From an uncultured Alphaproteobacteria bacterium (GTDB lineage: Bacteria; Pseudomonadota; Alphaproteobacteria; Methylaequorales; Methylaequoraceae), in assembly GCA_902547955.1 (NCBI GenBank), contig CACCPY010000011.1, positions 1 to 42,484 of the forward strand: DNA of 42,484 nucleotides. Direction: 5' to 3'. Below are positions 33,751 to 42,484 of the stretch, in pieces. The position numbers and the translations under genes are program-made. How positions within the stretch are numbered: the stretch's first letter is position 1; the number at the start of each line of letters is the position of its first letter. Below the pieces are notes generated by a model. The model was not told the origin of the DNA. It did not search any database and saw only the letters and a list, made by a program, of their open reading frames with translations.

Positions 33751-34837
33751 ATTTAAAAGTGATTATATCAGCATCGCAAACGGTATAGTCTTTACCCTCA
33801 AAACGCATTTTTCCTAAGTCCTTGCAGTTTTGTTCGCCTTTATTTTCAATAAAGTCATTATAACTTATTACTTCAGCTTTAATGAAACCTCTTTTAAAAT
33901 CAGTGTGAATTTTTGCCCCAGCATCTGGGGCTAAAGTACCCATTTTACATGCCCAAGCCCTAGACTCCTTAGCTCCTGAAGTAAAAAATGTAATTAAATT
34001 TAATAATTCATAACCTTCTTTTATCAATTTTGATAATGAATTATTTTTTAAACCTATAGACGAAAGAAATTGTTTTTTTTCCTTATCATCTTCAATTTGA
34101 GCTATTTCAGCCTCTATTCCAGCTGAAATACTTAAAACTTTAGATTGTTTTTTTTGAGCATAGTCGTAAACTTCAGTTGTTAAATCATTCCCTTCTAAAA
34201 GTGATTCTTCATCAACATTACATACGTATATTTGAGGTTTTAAAGTAAGAAGATTACATAAATTTAAAACTTTAATTTGTTCTGGTGAAAAACTGCAATC
34301 TCTCAAAAGAATGCCATCATTTAGCTTTTCAGATGCTATTTCGTAGGATTGAATTAAATTTGGTTCGATTTTCTTTCCTTTATTTTTTTTCTTATGATTT
34401 TCAATTATTTTTTCTATTTTTGATAGATCAGAGAGTAATAGTTCAGTTTCTATAACTGTTATATCTTTCAATGGAGAAAGTTCTTTGTCTACGTGCGTTA
34501 TATTTTTATCCTGAAAGCATCTTACTAAATGAATTATTGCATCAACTTGAGAGAGGTTTGATAAAAATTTATTTCCAAGTCCCTCGCCTTTACTAGCACC
34601 TTCAACTAATCCAGCGATATCTACAAATTCAAGTTGATTATAAATTGTTCTCTCTGAATTGGATATTTTAGAGATTAAATCTAATCTTTCATCCTTAATT
34701 TCAACTTTACCAATATTTGGTTCAATTGTACAAAAGGGATAGTTTTTTGATTCAGCTTGTTGAGTTGAAGTTAAAGCATTAAATAAGGTCGATTTTCCAA
34801 CATTGGGTAAACCAAGAATTCCACAATTAAAACTCAT
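33740..34837 (-). CDS. ychF: Ribosome-binding ATPase YchF
   Basis: Obg-family P-loop protein that prefers ATP, conserved in nearly all bacteria, 365 aa. Walker A LGLPNVGKSTLFNALT, YPFCTIEPNIGKV, DIAGLVEGASKGEGLGNKFL, and an NVDEE motif in place of the usual GTPase NKxD; C-terminal TGS domain with GFIKAEVISYNDF and DADIITFKFNV. Two bases downstream of pth, as in the common pth-ychF pair. Confidence 0.97.
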   Translation of the reverse strand: MSFNCGILGLPNVGKSTLFNALTSTQQAESKNYPFCTIEPNIGKVEIKDERLDLISKISNSERTIYNQLEFVDIAGLVEGASKGEGLGNKFLSNLSQVDAIIHLVRCFQDKNITHVDKELSPLKDITVIETELLLSDLSKIEKIIENHKKKNKGKKIEPNLIQSYEIASEKLNDGILLRDCSFSPEQIKVLNLCNLLTLKPQIYVCNVDEESLLEGNDLTTEVYDYAQKKQSKVLSISAGIEAEIAQIEDDKEKKQFLSSIGLKNNSLSKLIKEGYELLNLITFFTSGAKESRAWACKMGTLAPDAGAKIHTDFKRGFIKAEVISYNDFIENKGEQNCKDLGKMRFEGKDYTVCDADIITFKFNV

Positions 34838-34839
34838 AT

Positions 34840-35403
34840 TTAAACTTTACTTACTAAAATATTGAAATTTTTGTTAATAATTGATTGAAAGTTTTCTACA
34901 ATTTTTTTTTTTAAAATTTCCAATTCAGACAACTCTTTAGCTGAGAAGTTTCCTAACACAAATTTATCAGCGGGAATATCGTTTTCGATGTAAAGAGGAT
35001 TTTTAATTCCTACTTTAATTCGATAAAAATTCTCTCCAAAAAATTTAATTATATTTTTAACTCCGTTATGACCTCCATGTCCACCAGATTTTTTAATTCT
35101 TAATTTTGAAAATACTAGGTCAAGGTCGTCGTGAAAGACTATTAAATTATTAACTTTTTCTATATTAAAAAAATCAAATATTTTATACACAGGCGCCCCA
35201 CTGAGATTCATAAAATTCATTGGCTTGAATAAAATTACATTATTATCATAGATATTCTTTTTAGCAAAAACACCATCAAATTTTTTTGAAAATTTTGGAA
35301 AAGTAAAACTACTATGAATTATATCTACAATTTCAAAACCAAGGTTATGACGAGTGTTCTTAAACTCCTCTCCTGGATTACCTAACCCAACGATAAGAAT
35401 CAT
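34840..35403 (-). CDS. pth: Peptidyl-tRNA hydrolase
   Basis: Recycles peptidyl-tRNA by cleaving the ester bond. 187 aa; active-site motif GLGNPGEEFKNTRHNLGFEI with catalytic His near residue 20, PMNFMNLSG, FHDDLDL and SGGHGGHNGVKNI. Lies between rplY and ychF, in a translation-related run. Confidence 0.97.
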   Translation of the reverse strand: MILIVGLGNPGEEFKNTRHNLGFEIVDIIHSSFTFPKFSKKFDGVFAKKNIYDNNVILFKPMNFMNLSGAPVYKIFDFFNIEKVNNLIVFHDDLDLVFSKLRIKKSGGHGGHNGVKNIIKFFGENFYRIKVGIKNPLYIENDIPADKFVLGNFSAKELSELEILKKKIVENFQSIINKNFNILVSKV

Positions 35404-35415
35404 ATAAGAAAAATA

Positions 35416-36129
35416 TTAGCTTTTTTTGTCTGTAGCATCCTTAGTATCAGAATTTTCTGTTTTGTTGTCTGAATCTTGTTTGACCTCTGTGTCAGTTTTT
35501 GATTCGTCAGATTCAGCCGCTGCCCCTTCTTCAGTTACAGGTTTTTCCTCTTCAACTTTCATCACAGTTGGCGGTGCTATAGTCGCAATTGTAAAGTCTC
35601 TATCTTTTATTGTTGGAGTTACTCCTTCCTCAAGATTGATTGAACTGATGTGAACACTACCACCAATTTCAAGTCCATCTAAGTTAGCTTCAAGAAATTC
35701 AGGTATTTTAGAAACAGGCGTTTTTAGCTCTACTTCGTGTCTGACTATATTTATTACACCGCCCTGTCTTAGGCCAGGACAACTATTTTCATTGATAAAT
35801 TTAACTGGAACATACAAAGTAACTGTTGTATTTTCACCTACTCGCAAAAAATCTATGTGAAGAATTCTCTCTTTGACTGGATGAAGTTGAATATCTTTTG
35901 GAAGAACCTTAAGTTTCTCATTCTCTAAATGAATCTCACATTGTTTAGAAAAAAAACCAGAATCTTGAATATTAGTTTTTAATGTTTTTTCATCAACACT
36001 AATTAATATAGGATCTTTCTTCTCACCATATATAATGCCTGGTATATAATTTTTTGACCTTAGATCTCTTGAAGACCCAGTTCCGGATTTTGTTCTTTTT
36101 TCTACCTTCAATTGAACGGTGTCACTCAT
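35416..36129 (-). CDS. rplY: 50S ribosomal protein L25/general stress protein Ctc
   Basis: 5S rRNA-binding ribosomal protein of the long Ctc/TL5 form (237 aa): N-terminal L25 domain (VEKRTKSGTGSSRDLRSKN, IPGIIYGEKKDP), a beta C-terminal domain (EFLEANLDGLEIGGSVHISS, GVTPTIKDRDF) and an acidic, Ser/Asp/Lys-rich disordered tail. Start fixed by a GAGGAG ribosome-binding site 6 nt upstream of the ATG; longer in-frame starts fall inside prs. Confidence 0.95.
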   Translation of the reverse strand: MSDTVQLKVEKRTKSGTGSSRDLRSKNYIPGIIYGEKKDPILISVDEKTLKTNIQDSGFFSKQCEIHLENEKLKVLPKDIQLHPVKERILHIDFLRVGENTTVTLYVPVKFINENSCPGLRQGGVINIVRHEVELKTPVSKIPEFLEANLDGLEIGGSVHISSINLEEGVTPTIKDRDFTIATIAPPTVMKVEEEKPVTEEGAAAESDESKTDTEVKQDSDNKTENSDTKDATDKKS

Positions 36130-36135
36130 TTTATT

Positions 36136-36141
36136 CTCCTC
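36136..36141 (-). promoter_or_regulatory. Ribosome-binding site deciding the rplY start
   Basis: GAGGAG on the minus strand, 6 nt before the rplY ATG and just after the prs stop codon. It rules out upstream in-frame starts within prs. Confidence 0.75.
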
Positions 36142-36142
36142 A

Positions 36143-37075
36143 CTAAGCAAACAAACTTGAAACCGACTTATTTTCGGTAATCCTACCAATTGCTTCACCA
36201 ATTAAAGGTGCAATAGATATTTGTTCTATTTTAGAAGATTCTTTTACATCATTTCTAGCCAAAATGCTATCAGTAATTATCATTTTATCAATGGGAGAAT
36301 TGTCTATCCTTTCTATAGCAGGATCCGACAATATACCGTGGGTAATATAAGCATGAACTGAATTTGCATTTTTATTTTTTAATGCATTAGCAGCATTGGT
36401 TAGCGTACCTGCAGTGTCACAAATATCATCAATTAAAATACAATCCTTTTTTGAAACTTCTCCGATTACATTCATCACCTCTGATACACTGGCTTTTTCT
36501 CTTCTTTTGTCTATAATTGCCAGATCACAGTCAACCCTTTTAGCAATAGCTCTAGCTCTTACAACTCCACCAACATCTGGGGAAACAATGACAGTGTTTT
36601 TACTTTTAAATTTTTTTTTAATATCATCTATGAAGACTGGTGCAGCAAAAAGGTTGTCAGTTGGAATATCAAAAAAACCTTGTATTTGACCAGCATGAAG
36701 ATCTACCATCAATGCTCTATTAGCTCCAGCTACACTTATGAGATTGGCAACTAATTTTGCAGATATTGGTGATCTTGGTCCAGACTTTCTATCTTGTCTT
36801 GCATACCCGTAGTATGGCATGATCGCAGCTATACTCTTTGATGACCCTCTTTTTAAAGCGTCAATGGTAATCAATAACTCCATCAAGTGGTCATTTGCAG
36901 GAAAAGAGGTTGATTGAACTACAAAAACGTCTTCCCCCCTAACATTTTCATGAATCTCAACAAAAATTTCTTTATCAGGAAATTTTTTTATTGTAGCTTT
37001 TACAAGATCAATACCAAGGTATTTAGCAATATCTTTGGAGAGATTTATGTTACTATTTCCTGAAACTAATTTCAT
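36143..37075 (-). CDS. prs: Ribose-phosphate pyrophosphokinase
   Basis: Makes PRPP for nucleotide, histidine and tryptophan synthesis. 310 aa, class I. Motifs: [54 protein letters not shown], and the PRPP-binding loop [18 protein letters not shown]. Precedes rplY by 13 bp, a frequent bacterial pairing. Confidence 0.98.
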   Translation of the reverse strand: MKLVSGNSNINLSKDIAKYLGIDLVKATIKKFPDKEIFVEIHENVRGEDVFVVQSTSFPANDHLMELLITIDALKRGSSKSIAAIMPYYGYARQDRKSGPRSPISAKLVANLISVAGANRALMVDLHAGQIQGFFDIPTDNLFAAPVFIDDIKKKFKSKNTVIVSPDVGGVVRARAIAKRVDCDLAIIDKRREKASVSEVMNVIGEVSKKDCILIDDICDTAGTLTNAANALKNKNANSVHAYITHGILSDPAIERIDNSPIDKMIITDSILARNDVKESSKIEQISIAPLIGEAIGRITENKSVSSLFA

Positions 37076-37086
37076 ATGTACAAATG

Positions 37087-37827
37087 CTATTTAAAACATA
37101 CTAAACTTATTTGCCTACCACAATTACTAATTCCTTTTTTTGTATAATATCTGTAGCTAAAAAAATTTCTAAAATTTCTAAATGTATCTATTCTAGAAAT
37201 TCTTATTTTAGAAATACCTAATTCTATAATCTTCCCTTTTAGAAAGAGGCTAAAGTCAAAAAAAAACTTATTTCTTTTTTTTGTAATAAATTTTTTGAAA
37301 TTCTCATTTTTATTCAAAAGTTTTAATATAAAATCTTTCTTTACCTCAAATGATTCTTTTTTTATGTGTGGTCCAATAAAAAAATTCAAATCATCATTTG
37401 TTTCACCTTTAGAAATAAAAGTTTTCACTGTATTTTTAATAATATCTGAAAAAGCACCTTTCCAACCTACATGAACAATACCAAAGTTTTTTTTTCCAAA
37501 AACAACTATTGGTGCGCAATCTGCTGTCAATATTCCTAAACATAAATCTTTTCTATTTGTTACAACTCCATCTGCAATAATGACTTTTGGTATTTTTTTA
37601 TTCAAGAATATTACCTTGTTTGAATGTATTTGATTAAGCAAAATAAGTTTTTTGCTTTTACTAAATTTTGTTTTTACAATTTCTCTATTTTTTATAACAT
37701 TTTTTGGATTTTCCTCTTCATTAAATGCGCAGTTTAGCGAACTAAAATTTTTATTGCTGACACCACCATTTCTTGTAAAAAAACAATATTTAAAATTTTT
37801 GAAGTATTTTATTTTTTGACTACTCAT
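37087..37827 (-). CDS. pgeF: Peptidoglycan editing factor / purine nucleoside phosphorylase (YfiH/PgeF)
   Basis: YfiH/LACC1-family protein (multicopper oxidoreductase fold) linked to purine nucleoside phosphorolysis and to peptidoglycan precursor editing. 246 aa. Zinc/active-site motifs: [27 protein letters not shown] and [11 protein letters not shown]. The ATG overlaps the stop of the methyltransferase gene (ATGA), and this lgt-midA-pgeF order is common in alphaproteobacteria. Confidence 0.92.
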   Translation of the reverse strand: MSSQKIKYFKNFKYCFFTRNGGVSNKNFSSLNCAFNEEENPKNVIKNREIVKTKFSKSKKLILLNQIHSNKVIFLNKKIPKVIIADGVVTNRKDLCLGILTADCAPIVVFGKKNFGIVHVGWKGAFSDIIKNTVKTFISKGETNDDLNFFIGPHIKKESFEVKKDFILKLLNKNENFKKFITKKRNKFFFDFSLFLKGKIIELGISKIRISRIDTFRNFRNFFSYRYYTKKGISNCGRQISLVCFK

Positions 37828-38861
37828 TTAAAATAACTTAAATCTAATTCCTTTTTACTTATATAGATACATTTTATTAACCCTCCCATTCCCTCAGGAT
37901 CCGTTAGTCTTCTAAAGTTAGATTCGAGAGCTTTTAATTGTTTATCTGATTGAAGATTTTTTGTAAGTGAAATGAACCGTTCATTAATGCCATTATAATA
38001 TAAAAATTTCTTTTGAGATATCGGACCATATGCTTTAAGCCCAAACTTCAATGATTTTTCTTTTATTTCTTGGAAATCTATGTGATAGGTAATGTCTGAT
38101 TCATACGGGTGTTCAAGAAAATTATTTTTTTTCTTATTTCTTATTGCCTGAATAGTATCAATTTTTTTTTTTACTGAAGGTCCATAATCGAAGATAATTA
38201 TTCCTCCTCCATAGATATTTAAATGTTTAAAAATTTTATTTAAATACAGATTGGATAAAGGAGAAATTTCCAATACGTCTCCTTCTTTGATATTAATTTT
38301 TCTTTTTGAAAAAAATTTTGATTTTTTACTAATTATTTCAAACTTGCTATTTTTGAGTATGATTCTTTTTTCATAACAAATGTTTTTTTTTCTTTCAAAT
38401 TGATTAATCGGTAAAGCATCAAAAAATTCATTACAAATAAAATAATAAGGTTTTTTTTCTAAAATAAACTTCTCTAATTTAGTTATATTTGCTTTATCAC
38501 TTAGGTCCTTTAGAGAATTTACTTTTAAAAAATTTGACTTTTCCAAAAAAAAATAATTAATTTTTTCTTTTTTTATTTTGTAAATACTTCTTATTAAATC
38601 TCTTAACAAAAGTCCATTACCAGGACCCAATTCTAAAAAGTTAGTTGTTTGAAAAGTTTCTTTTTGAATCAGAGAAAAGAAAACTGAGATGCATTCACCA
38701 AACATTTGGCTTAATTGTGGAGAAGTAACAAAATCTTCTCCAACCTTTTTTTTTGTATAATAACCATTTCCACTCTCATACAAACATAAATTTATAAATC
38801 TACTCATCGAAATTGATTTATGATTTGACAAAAGAATTTTAATTTTACTTGTTTTTTTCAT
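37824..38861 (-). CDS. SAM-dependent methyltransferase, MidA/NDUFAF7 family
   Basis: COG1565-type class I methyltransferase (345 aa). N-terminal GNGYYTKKKVGEDFVTSPQL is a strong family signature; the SAM site is TNFLELGPGNGLLLRDLIR; later motifs include CNEFFDALPINQFERK and a GMGGLIKC end. The mitochondrial homologue NDUFAF7 methylates an arginine of complex I subunit NDUFS2; whether the bacterial protein does so is unknown. Overlaps lgt by 17 bp and pgeF by 4 bp. Confidence 0.88.
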   Translation of the reverse strand: MKKTSKIKILLSNHKSISMSRFINLCLYESGNGYYTKKKVGEDFVTSPQLSQMFGECISVFFSLIQKETFQTTNFLELGPGNGLLLRDLIRSIYKIKKEKINYFFLEKSNFLKVNSLKDLSDKANITKLEKFILEKKPYYFICNEFFDALPINQFERKKNICYEKRIILKNSKFEIISKKSKFFSKRKINIKEGDVLEISPLSNLYLNKIFKHLNIYGGGIIIFDYGPSVKKKIDTIQAIRNKKKNNFLEHPYESDITYHIDFQEIKEKSLKFGLKAYGPISQKKFLYYNGINERFISLTKNLQSDKQLKALESNFRRLTDPEGMGGLIKCIYISKKELDLSYFK

Positions 38862-39615
38862 TTATTAAGAAAATACAACCAAAAATTAACATCGGTAAAG
38901 TTAGAATTTGTCCCATTGAAAAATTATAAAAGATAAAACCCAATTGTGAGTCAGGCTCTCGAAAAAATTCAACAAAAAATCTAGCTAAAGAATATAAAAT
39001 AAGAAAAATGGAAAATGCGTTTAACTTTTTTTTTAATTCACTTTTAGAAAAAATAAAAAGTACTGTAAAAATAACCAATCCCTCAAAAAAAGCCTCGTAA
39101 AGTTGAGACGGGTGCCTTGGTAGATTATCAAACTTATAGATCACTCCCCAAGATCCGTTTGTTGCCCTTCCAACAAGCTCTCCATTAATAAAGTTTGCAA
39201 TTCTACCTAAAAAAATTCCTACAGGGCCAGAAAAAGCCAATAAATTTGCAAGTTCAATAATATCTTGTTTATTTTTATGTGAAAAAATTACCAAATGACA
39301 TACTAGACCAATCAATGCACCATGAAATGACATCCCTCCTTTCCAAATTTTGAAAATTTCTATAGGATTAACAAGGTAATATTCAAAGTTATAAAAAAAA
39401 ACGTAGCCAAATCTTCCACCTAAAATTACAGCTAAAATTCCTATAGAAATAAAATCCTCGGCAATTCCTAAATCAAGATTTAATATTTTATTTTTAATTA
39501 ATTTTTTTGAATACCAGTATGTAAACAAAAAACCAAAAATATATGCAAGAGAATACCAGTAAATTTTCAAACCAAAAAAACTCAAAGCGATTGGATCTAA
39601 ATTGTGCTCATACAT
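38845..39615 (-). CDS. lgt: Prolipoprotein diacylglyceryl transferase
   Basis: Inner-membrane enzyme attaching diacylglycerol to the lipobox cysteine of lipoproteins. 256 aa, about seven membrane helices. Signature motifs: GGMSFHGALIGL, FLGRIANFINGELVGRATNG and RHPSQLYEAFFEGL with the essential arginines. Lies 5 bp downstream of hldD and overlaps the methyltransferase gene. Confidence 0.97.
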   Translation of the reverse strand: MYEHNLDPIALSFFGLKIYWYSLAYIFGFLFTYWYSKKLIKNKILNLDLGIAEDFISIGILAVILGGRFGYVFFYNFEYYLVNPIEIFKIWKGGMSFHGALIGLVCHLVIFSHKNKQDIIELANLLAFSGPVGIFLGRIANFINGELVGRATNGSWGVIYKFDNLPRHPSQLYEAFFEGLVIFTVLFIFSKSELKKKLNAFSIFLILYSLARFFVEFFREPDSQLGFIFYNFSMGQILTLPMLIFGCIFLINEKNK

Positions 39616-39620
39616 TTTGA

Positions 39621-40574
39621 TTACTTGATTAAGTTCTTAACAATATAATCTTTTATTCCGTCCTCAAGAGAAAAGAAATCCTTTTTATATCCTAAATCTC
39701 TTAACTTTTTAATATTTGCTTTTGTAAAATATTGGTACTGACTCCTAATTTTTTTAGGAGTATCAATATATTCAATTTTTTCCCTTTTATTAGAGTTAGC
39801 AAAGACTGCCTTTGCTATATCATTAAAACTTCTTGGGATTCCTGTTCCAACATTGAACAAGCCATTTGATTTTGGATTATTTATAAACCACTCTATTATT
39901 GATACTACATCTTTAACGTAAATAAAATCTCTCAGCTGCTCTCCATTTTTATAATCTTTATTATGAGATTTAAATAGATTTACAACCATACCTTTGGAAA
40001 TTGTTTGATAAATTTTTAAAACTATACTTCTCATATTTGCTTTATGATTTTCATTTGGCCCGTAAACATTAAAAAATTTTAAGCCTACAATTTGTCTTGG
40101 TTGTTCTTTTTTATTACAAATATGTCTATCAAAAATATGTTTAGACCACCCATAAAGATTCAATGGTAAAAGATTTGATAAATATTCATCATCTTCTCGA
40201 TCATTAAAAAAATTTGAGCCATCTCCATATGTAGCTGCAGATGAAGCATATATAAGTCTTTTATTATTTTTTTGGCACCAGCTCCACAAGAAAATTGATA
40301 ATTCAAGGTTGTTCTTAATTATTAGATTGACATTTCTTTCGGTTGTCGAAGTAATTGCACCTAAGTGAATAATAGCAATTATTTTTTTATTATTATTTTT
40401 TAAGAATTTTTTTAAATTTACAGGCAAAATTTTTTTAAAGTTATTATTCAAAAAATAATTTTTATTTTTTTCATTATTTTGGTCAACAGAAACGATTTCA
40501 TAAGTATTTTTTCTCATTAATTCATTAATCAAATTTGAGCCAATAAAGCCTGCCCCTCCGGTTATAACAATCAT
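39621..40574 (-). CDS. hldD: ADP-L-glycero-D-manno-heptose 6-epimerase
   Basis: Short-chain dehydrogenase-fold epimerase making the heptose precursor for the LPS inner core. NAD site ITGGAGFIGSN (4-14), HLGAITSTTE, the Tyr-x3-Lys pair in NLYGWSKHIFD, FFNVYGPNENHKANMRS, the RDFIYVKDV motif and YQYFTKANI near the C-terminus, all typical of HldD over UDP-sugar epimerases. 317 aa. Implies a heptose-containing LPS in this organism, although other heptose genes are not in the window. Confidence 0.94.
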   Translation of the reverse strand: MIVITGGAGFIGSNLINELMRKNTYEIVSVDQNNEKNKNYFLNNNFKKILPVNLKKFLKNNNKKIIAIIHLGAITSTTERNVNLIIKNNLELSIFLWSWCQKNNKRLIYASSAATYGDGSNFFNDREDDEYLSNLLPLNLYGWSKHIFDRHICNKKEQPRQIVGLKFFNVYGPNENHKANMRSIVLKIYQTISKGMVVNLFKSHNKDYKNGEQLRDFIYVKDVVSIIEWFINNPKSNGLFNVGTGIPRSFNDIAKAVFANSNKREKIEYIDTPKKIRSQYQYFTKANIKKLRDLGYKKDFFSLEDGIKDYIVKNLIK

Positions 40575-40607
40575 TTTTTTTTCCTTTTCATCACCGAAAA
40601 TTATTTA

Positions 40608-40796
40608 TTAAGAAAGAATTTTTAATACGAGAAAGCTTATCAAATAAGTAACTACTATAAAACCTAGGATATTATATAAATAAACATTTTTTTTTTTTGT
40701 TTTATTTTTTAAAGATCTATGAAACCAAATTAACCAAACAACAAAAAAAATAAAATACGAGAAAATTAAAAAAATTGTAATGGTGTCTTTAATCAT
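40608..40796 (-). CDS. Small membrane protein of unknown function
   Basis: A 62-aa reading frame with two hydrophobic segments (about 6-26 and 41-60) around a basic loop (HRSLKNKTKKKN). ATG start, 33 bp upstream of hldD on the same strand, so it would lead that operon. No family recognised and no clear ribosome-binding site; in DNA this AT-rich a short hydrophobic frame could be spurious. Confidence 0.45.
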   Translation of the reverse strand: MIKDTITIFLIFSYFIFFVVWLIWFHRSLKNKTKKKNVYLYNILGFIVVTYLISFLVLKILS

Positions 40797-40875
40797 TTTG
40801 ACTATATATAGTGTATAAATCTCATTTTTAACACAACAGGTTGTGAATTAGTAATTTATATATTAATATTATGAT

Positions 40876-41379
40876 GTGTATTTTGATAGTCAAAATAAAA
40901 TAAACCCTTCGTATAACCCAATCGATTATATTGAAGAGCAAATCTATAAATTAGATGTTGATTTTTTCAGAGATTCACCAAACCATTTGAACTTAAATTA
41001 TAGAGGACAGTGGAGATGTTATAATGTTGTATTTGTTTGGGATGAACAAAATAAAATAATAAGTGTTAGTAGTCATTTTGATATAACAAAGAAAGAAAAA
41101 ATAAATAAAAATATTTATTCACTAGTTTCTACAGTAAATGAAAAGATAAATTTGGGATACTTTCATTATTGTTCAAAGCTAGATACGGTTTTTTTTAAAT
41201 ATCATGTTTCAGTAAAAGGCTTAGATTATTTAACAGAGGAACAAATAAATGATATATTAAATGTAGTTATTCATGAGTGTGATAAATATTTCCCTGCATT
41301 CTATTTATTTTTTTTTAAAAAACAAGATCCAAAATTTGCTTTAAGCGCCTCATTAATCGAAACTAATGGGCGAGCATGA
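40876..41379 (+). CDS. YbjN-domain protein (type III chaperone-like fold)
   Basis: A 167-aa protein of the alphaproteobacterial YbjN-like group usually found directly upstream of proC. Features: NPIDYIEEQIYKLD, GQWRCYNVVFVWDEQN, a NEKINLGYFHYCSK strand and the conserved C-terminal helix VVIHECDKYFPAFYLFFF followed by LSASLIETNGRA. The fold resembles CesT/type III chaperones; function unknown. The frame opens with GTG (two nearby ATGs are out of frame). It overlaps proC by 4 bp. Confidence 0.82.
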   Translation: MYFDSQNKINPSYNPIDYIEEQIYKLDVDFFRDSPNHLNLNYRGQWRCYNVVFVWDEQNKIISVSSHFDITKKEKINKNIYSLVSTVNEKINLGYFHYCSKLDTVFFKYHVSVKGLDYLTEEQINDILNVVIHECDKYFPAFYLFFFKKQDPKFALSASLIETNGRA

Positions 41380-42188
41380 ATGAGACTTTATTAATTGGTT
41401 GCGGAAATTTAGGTCTTTCGATAACAGAGGCTTTTCTTGGCGAAGGTAAAAAGATTTCAATTATTGAAAAAAAAGCAAAAACTTTAAATTTTTTGAAAAA
41501 AAAAAAAAGTAAATTAATAACGATTTATAATAACTTGAATGAAATTAATTTTCTAAAATATAAATATCTGATGATATGTGTAAAGCCTCAAGATATTGAA
41601 AAATTAATTAAGCAATTAAATGAATTCATAAAATTAAGTAATACTATCATATCTTTTGTAGCTGGAATTAAGATTTCCTCACTGAGTAAATCTTTTCATA
41701 TGAAGTTGTCAATATTGAGATTCATGCCTAACCTATCAATAAGATATGGAAAAAGTATTACTGCAGTTTATTCTACTAACGTTTTGGAAAAGGAGAAAAA
41801 AAAAATTAGTAATTTTTTTACATTTTTTGGTTCATTTATCTGGGTTAGAAATGAAGAGGAAATTAATTTTTTCACCGCTTTCTTCGGAGGTGGACCTGCA
41901 TATATTAGTTATTTTCTTAAATGTTTACAAAATATATTAAAAGAAAAAAAAATAAATAACCAAAATTCTTTAAAACTTATCTTTCAACTTTTAAATGGAA
42001 CAATAGATTTCCTTGAAAAAGAAAAGATTGATTTTAGTGATTTAATTAAAAAGGTTGCGAGTAAAGGAGGAACAACTGAAAAAGCTCTCATGTATTTTTC
42101 AAAAAACGATAAACTTGAACATATAATTAATGACGCAATCAAAAAAGCAGAAAAAAAATCAAAAGATCTTTCTAAGTATTATAATTAG
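41376..42188 (+). CDS. proC: Pyrroline-5-carboxylate reductase
   Basis: Last step of proline synthesis, reducing P5C with NAD(P)H. 270 aa. N-terminal Rossmann LLIGCGNLGLSITEAFL, the MICVKPQDIE motif, RFMPNLSIRYGKS, GGGPAYISYFLKC and C-terminal VASKGGTTEKALMYF, all family landmarks. Starts within the YbjN stop (ATGA). Its 3' end overlaps the convergent kinase gene by 30 bp. Confidence 0.95.
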   Translation: MNETLLIGCGNLGLSITEAFLGEGKKISIIEKKAKTLNFLKKKKSKLITIYNNLNEINFLKYKYLMICVKPQDIEKLIKQLNEFIKLSNTIISFVAGIKISSLSKSFHMKLSILRFMPNLSIRYGKSITAVYSTNVLEKEKKKISNFFTFFGSFIWVRNEEEINFFTAFFGGGPAYISYFLKCLQNILKEKKINNQNSLKLIFQLLNGTIDFLEKEKIDFSDLIKKVASKGGTTEKALMYFSKNDKLEHIINDAIKKAEKKSKDLSKYYN

Positions 42189-42484
42189 GTTTCTGTCAGA
42201 ATAATTGAAAAAAATTGACCCTTTAGTTTTTGAGTCTCTCAGTTTTATTTCACCATGTAATTTTTTAATTAGCTCATTAGCTATACTGAGTCCCAAACCG
42301 GAGCCACCCTTGTTAATATTCCTTGAGCTATCAATTTTATAAAATGGTTTGAAAATATTATTTTTGTCATAATCTGGAATTCCTGGTCCATCATCTTCTA
42401 TTTCAATTGTCAATAATTTAAGTTTTTTCTTAACTTTAATATTTATACTTTTCCCAAATTTTGACGCATTTTCGACTAGATTAA
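42159..42484 (-). CDS. Sensor histidine kinase, EnvZ-like, partial (5' end outside window)
   Basis: Only the C-terminal ATPase domain is in the window; the frame is open to the right edge. N box NLVENASKFG, G1 box DDGPGIPDYD, F box IFKPFYKIDSSRN and G2 box GGSGLGLSIA, closing with a HGEIKLRDSKTKG strand. The DPSRN-like F box and short spacing are typical of EnvZ/PetS-type kinases. The cognate regulator should lie just beyond the edge. Overlaps proC tail-to-tail by 30 bp. Confidence 0.9.
   Translation of the reverse strand, partial: NLVENASKFGKSINIKVKKKLKLLTIEIEDDGPGIPDYDKNNIFKPFYKIDSSRNINKGGSGLGLSIANELIKKLHGEIKLRDSKTKGSIFFNYSDRNLIIILRKIF

Noticed and set aside
1-42484. CRISPR arrays, insertion sequences, prophage or integron
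   Set aside because: No regularly spaced repeats, transposase, integrase or phage-like genes seen on either strand.

Overview
The window is a gene-dense, very AT-rich (roughly 30% GC by eye) chromosomal segment of an alphaproteobacterium, most likely a streamlined free-living marine lineage (Pelagibacterales, HIMB59/AEGEAN-169-like or similar; the exact group cannot be fixed from sequence alone). Support for Alphaproteobacteria: split b and b' subunits of the F0 ATP synthase, the mutY/dciA/dsbA/smc cluster, an EipB (DUF1849) protein, a DUF6111-type protein before cca, petABC followed by mtnP, the lgt-midA-pgeF and prs-rplY-pth-ychF clusters, and a YbjN-like gene just before proC. Streamlining shows in 1-30 bp gene overlaps, intergenic gaps mostly under 50 bp, and no mobile elements, phage genes or CRISPR. 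No gene-free stretch exceeds about 200 bp.

Layout. (1) 1-6714, minus: dciA-dsbA-smc-atpI-atpB-atpE-atpF'-atpF (last gene cut by the window edge), packed as one apparent transcription unit joining chromosome maintenance, periplasmic thiol chemistry and the F0 motor. (2) 6728-12668: mutY, a PepSY protein plus a PhoPQ-like two-component system, RNase HII, a secreted FAS1 protein, MoaB and a family-4-like uracil-DNA glycosylase. (3) 12711-23153, plus: ETF-ubiquinone oxidoreductase, a TPR protein, ispE, tRNA-Gln(UUG), then uup, a DASS transporter and a three-gene cassette (GT4 glycosyltransferase, PIG-L deacetylase, YbhN/HpnL-like membrane protein) ending in a bidirectional terminator. (4) 23178-28578: ammonium transporter with a strong sigma-54-type promoter, an unrecognised conserved protein, EipB-like protein, DUF6111-like protein, a CCA-adding enzyme with an altered active-site motif, and hemF. 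(5) 28626-33750, plus: petABC (cytochrome bc1) followed directly by mtnP-mtnA-class II aldolase, which reads as a methylthioadenosine salvage shunt. (6) 33740-40796, minus: small membrane protein-hldD-lgt-midA-pgeF-prs-rplY-pth-ychF, an envelope/nucleotide/translation housekeeping run. (7) 40876-42484: ybjN-like and proC, then the C-terminal end of an EnvZ-like kinase on the opposite strand.

Functionally this is mostly core respiratory, envelope, repair and translation machinery. The parts most worth a second look are the aminosugar-glycolipid-like cassette (20183-23153), the MTA shunt genes behind bc1 (31192-33750), the CCA enzyme with a broken DxD dyad, the uracil glycosylase with only two of four Fe-S cysteines, the tRNA sitting 8 nt before uup, a TPR gene without a normal start codon, and the sigma-54 promoter of amtB. 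I did not find a clearly new defence or mobile system.
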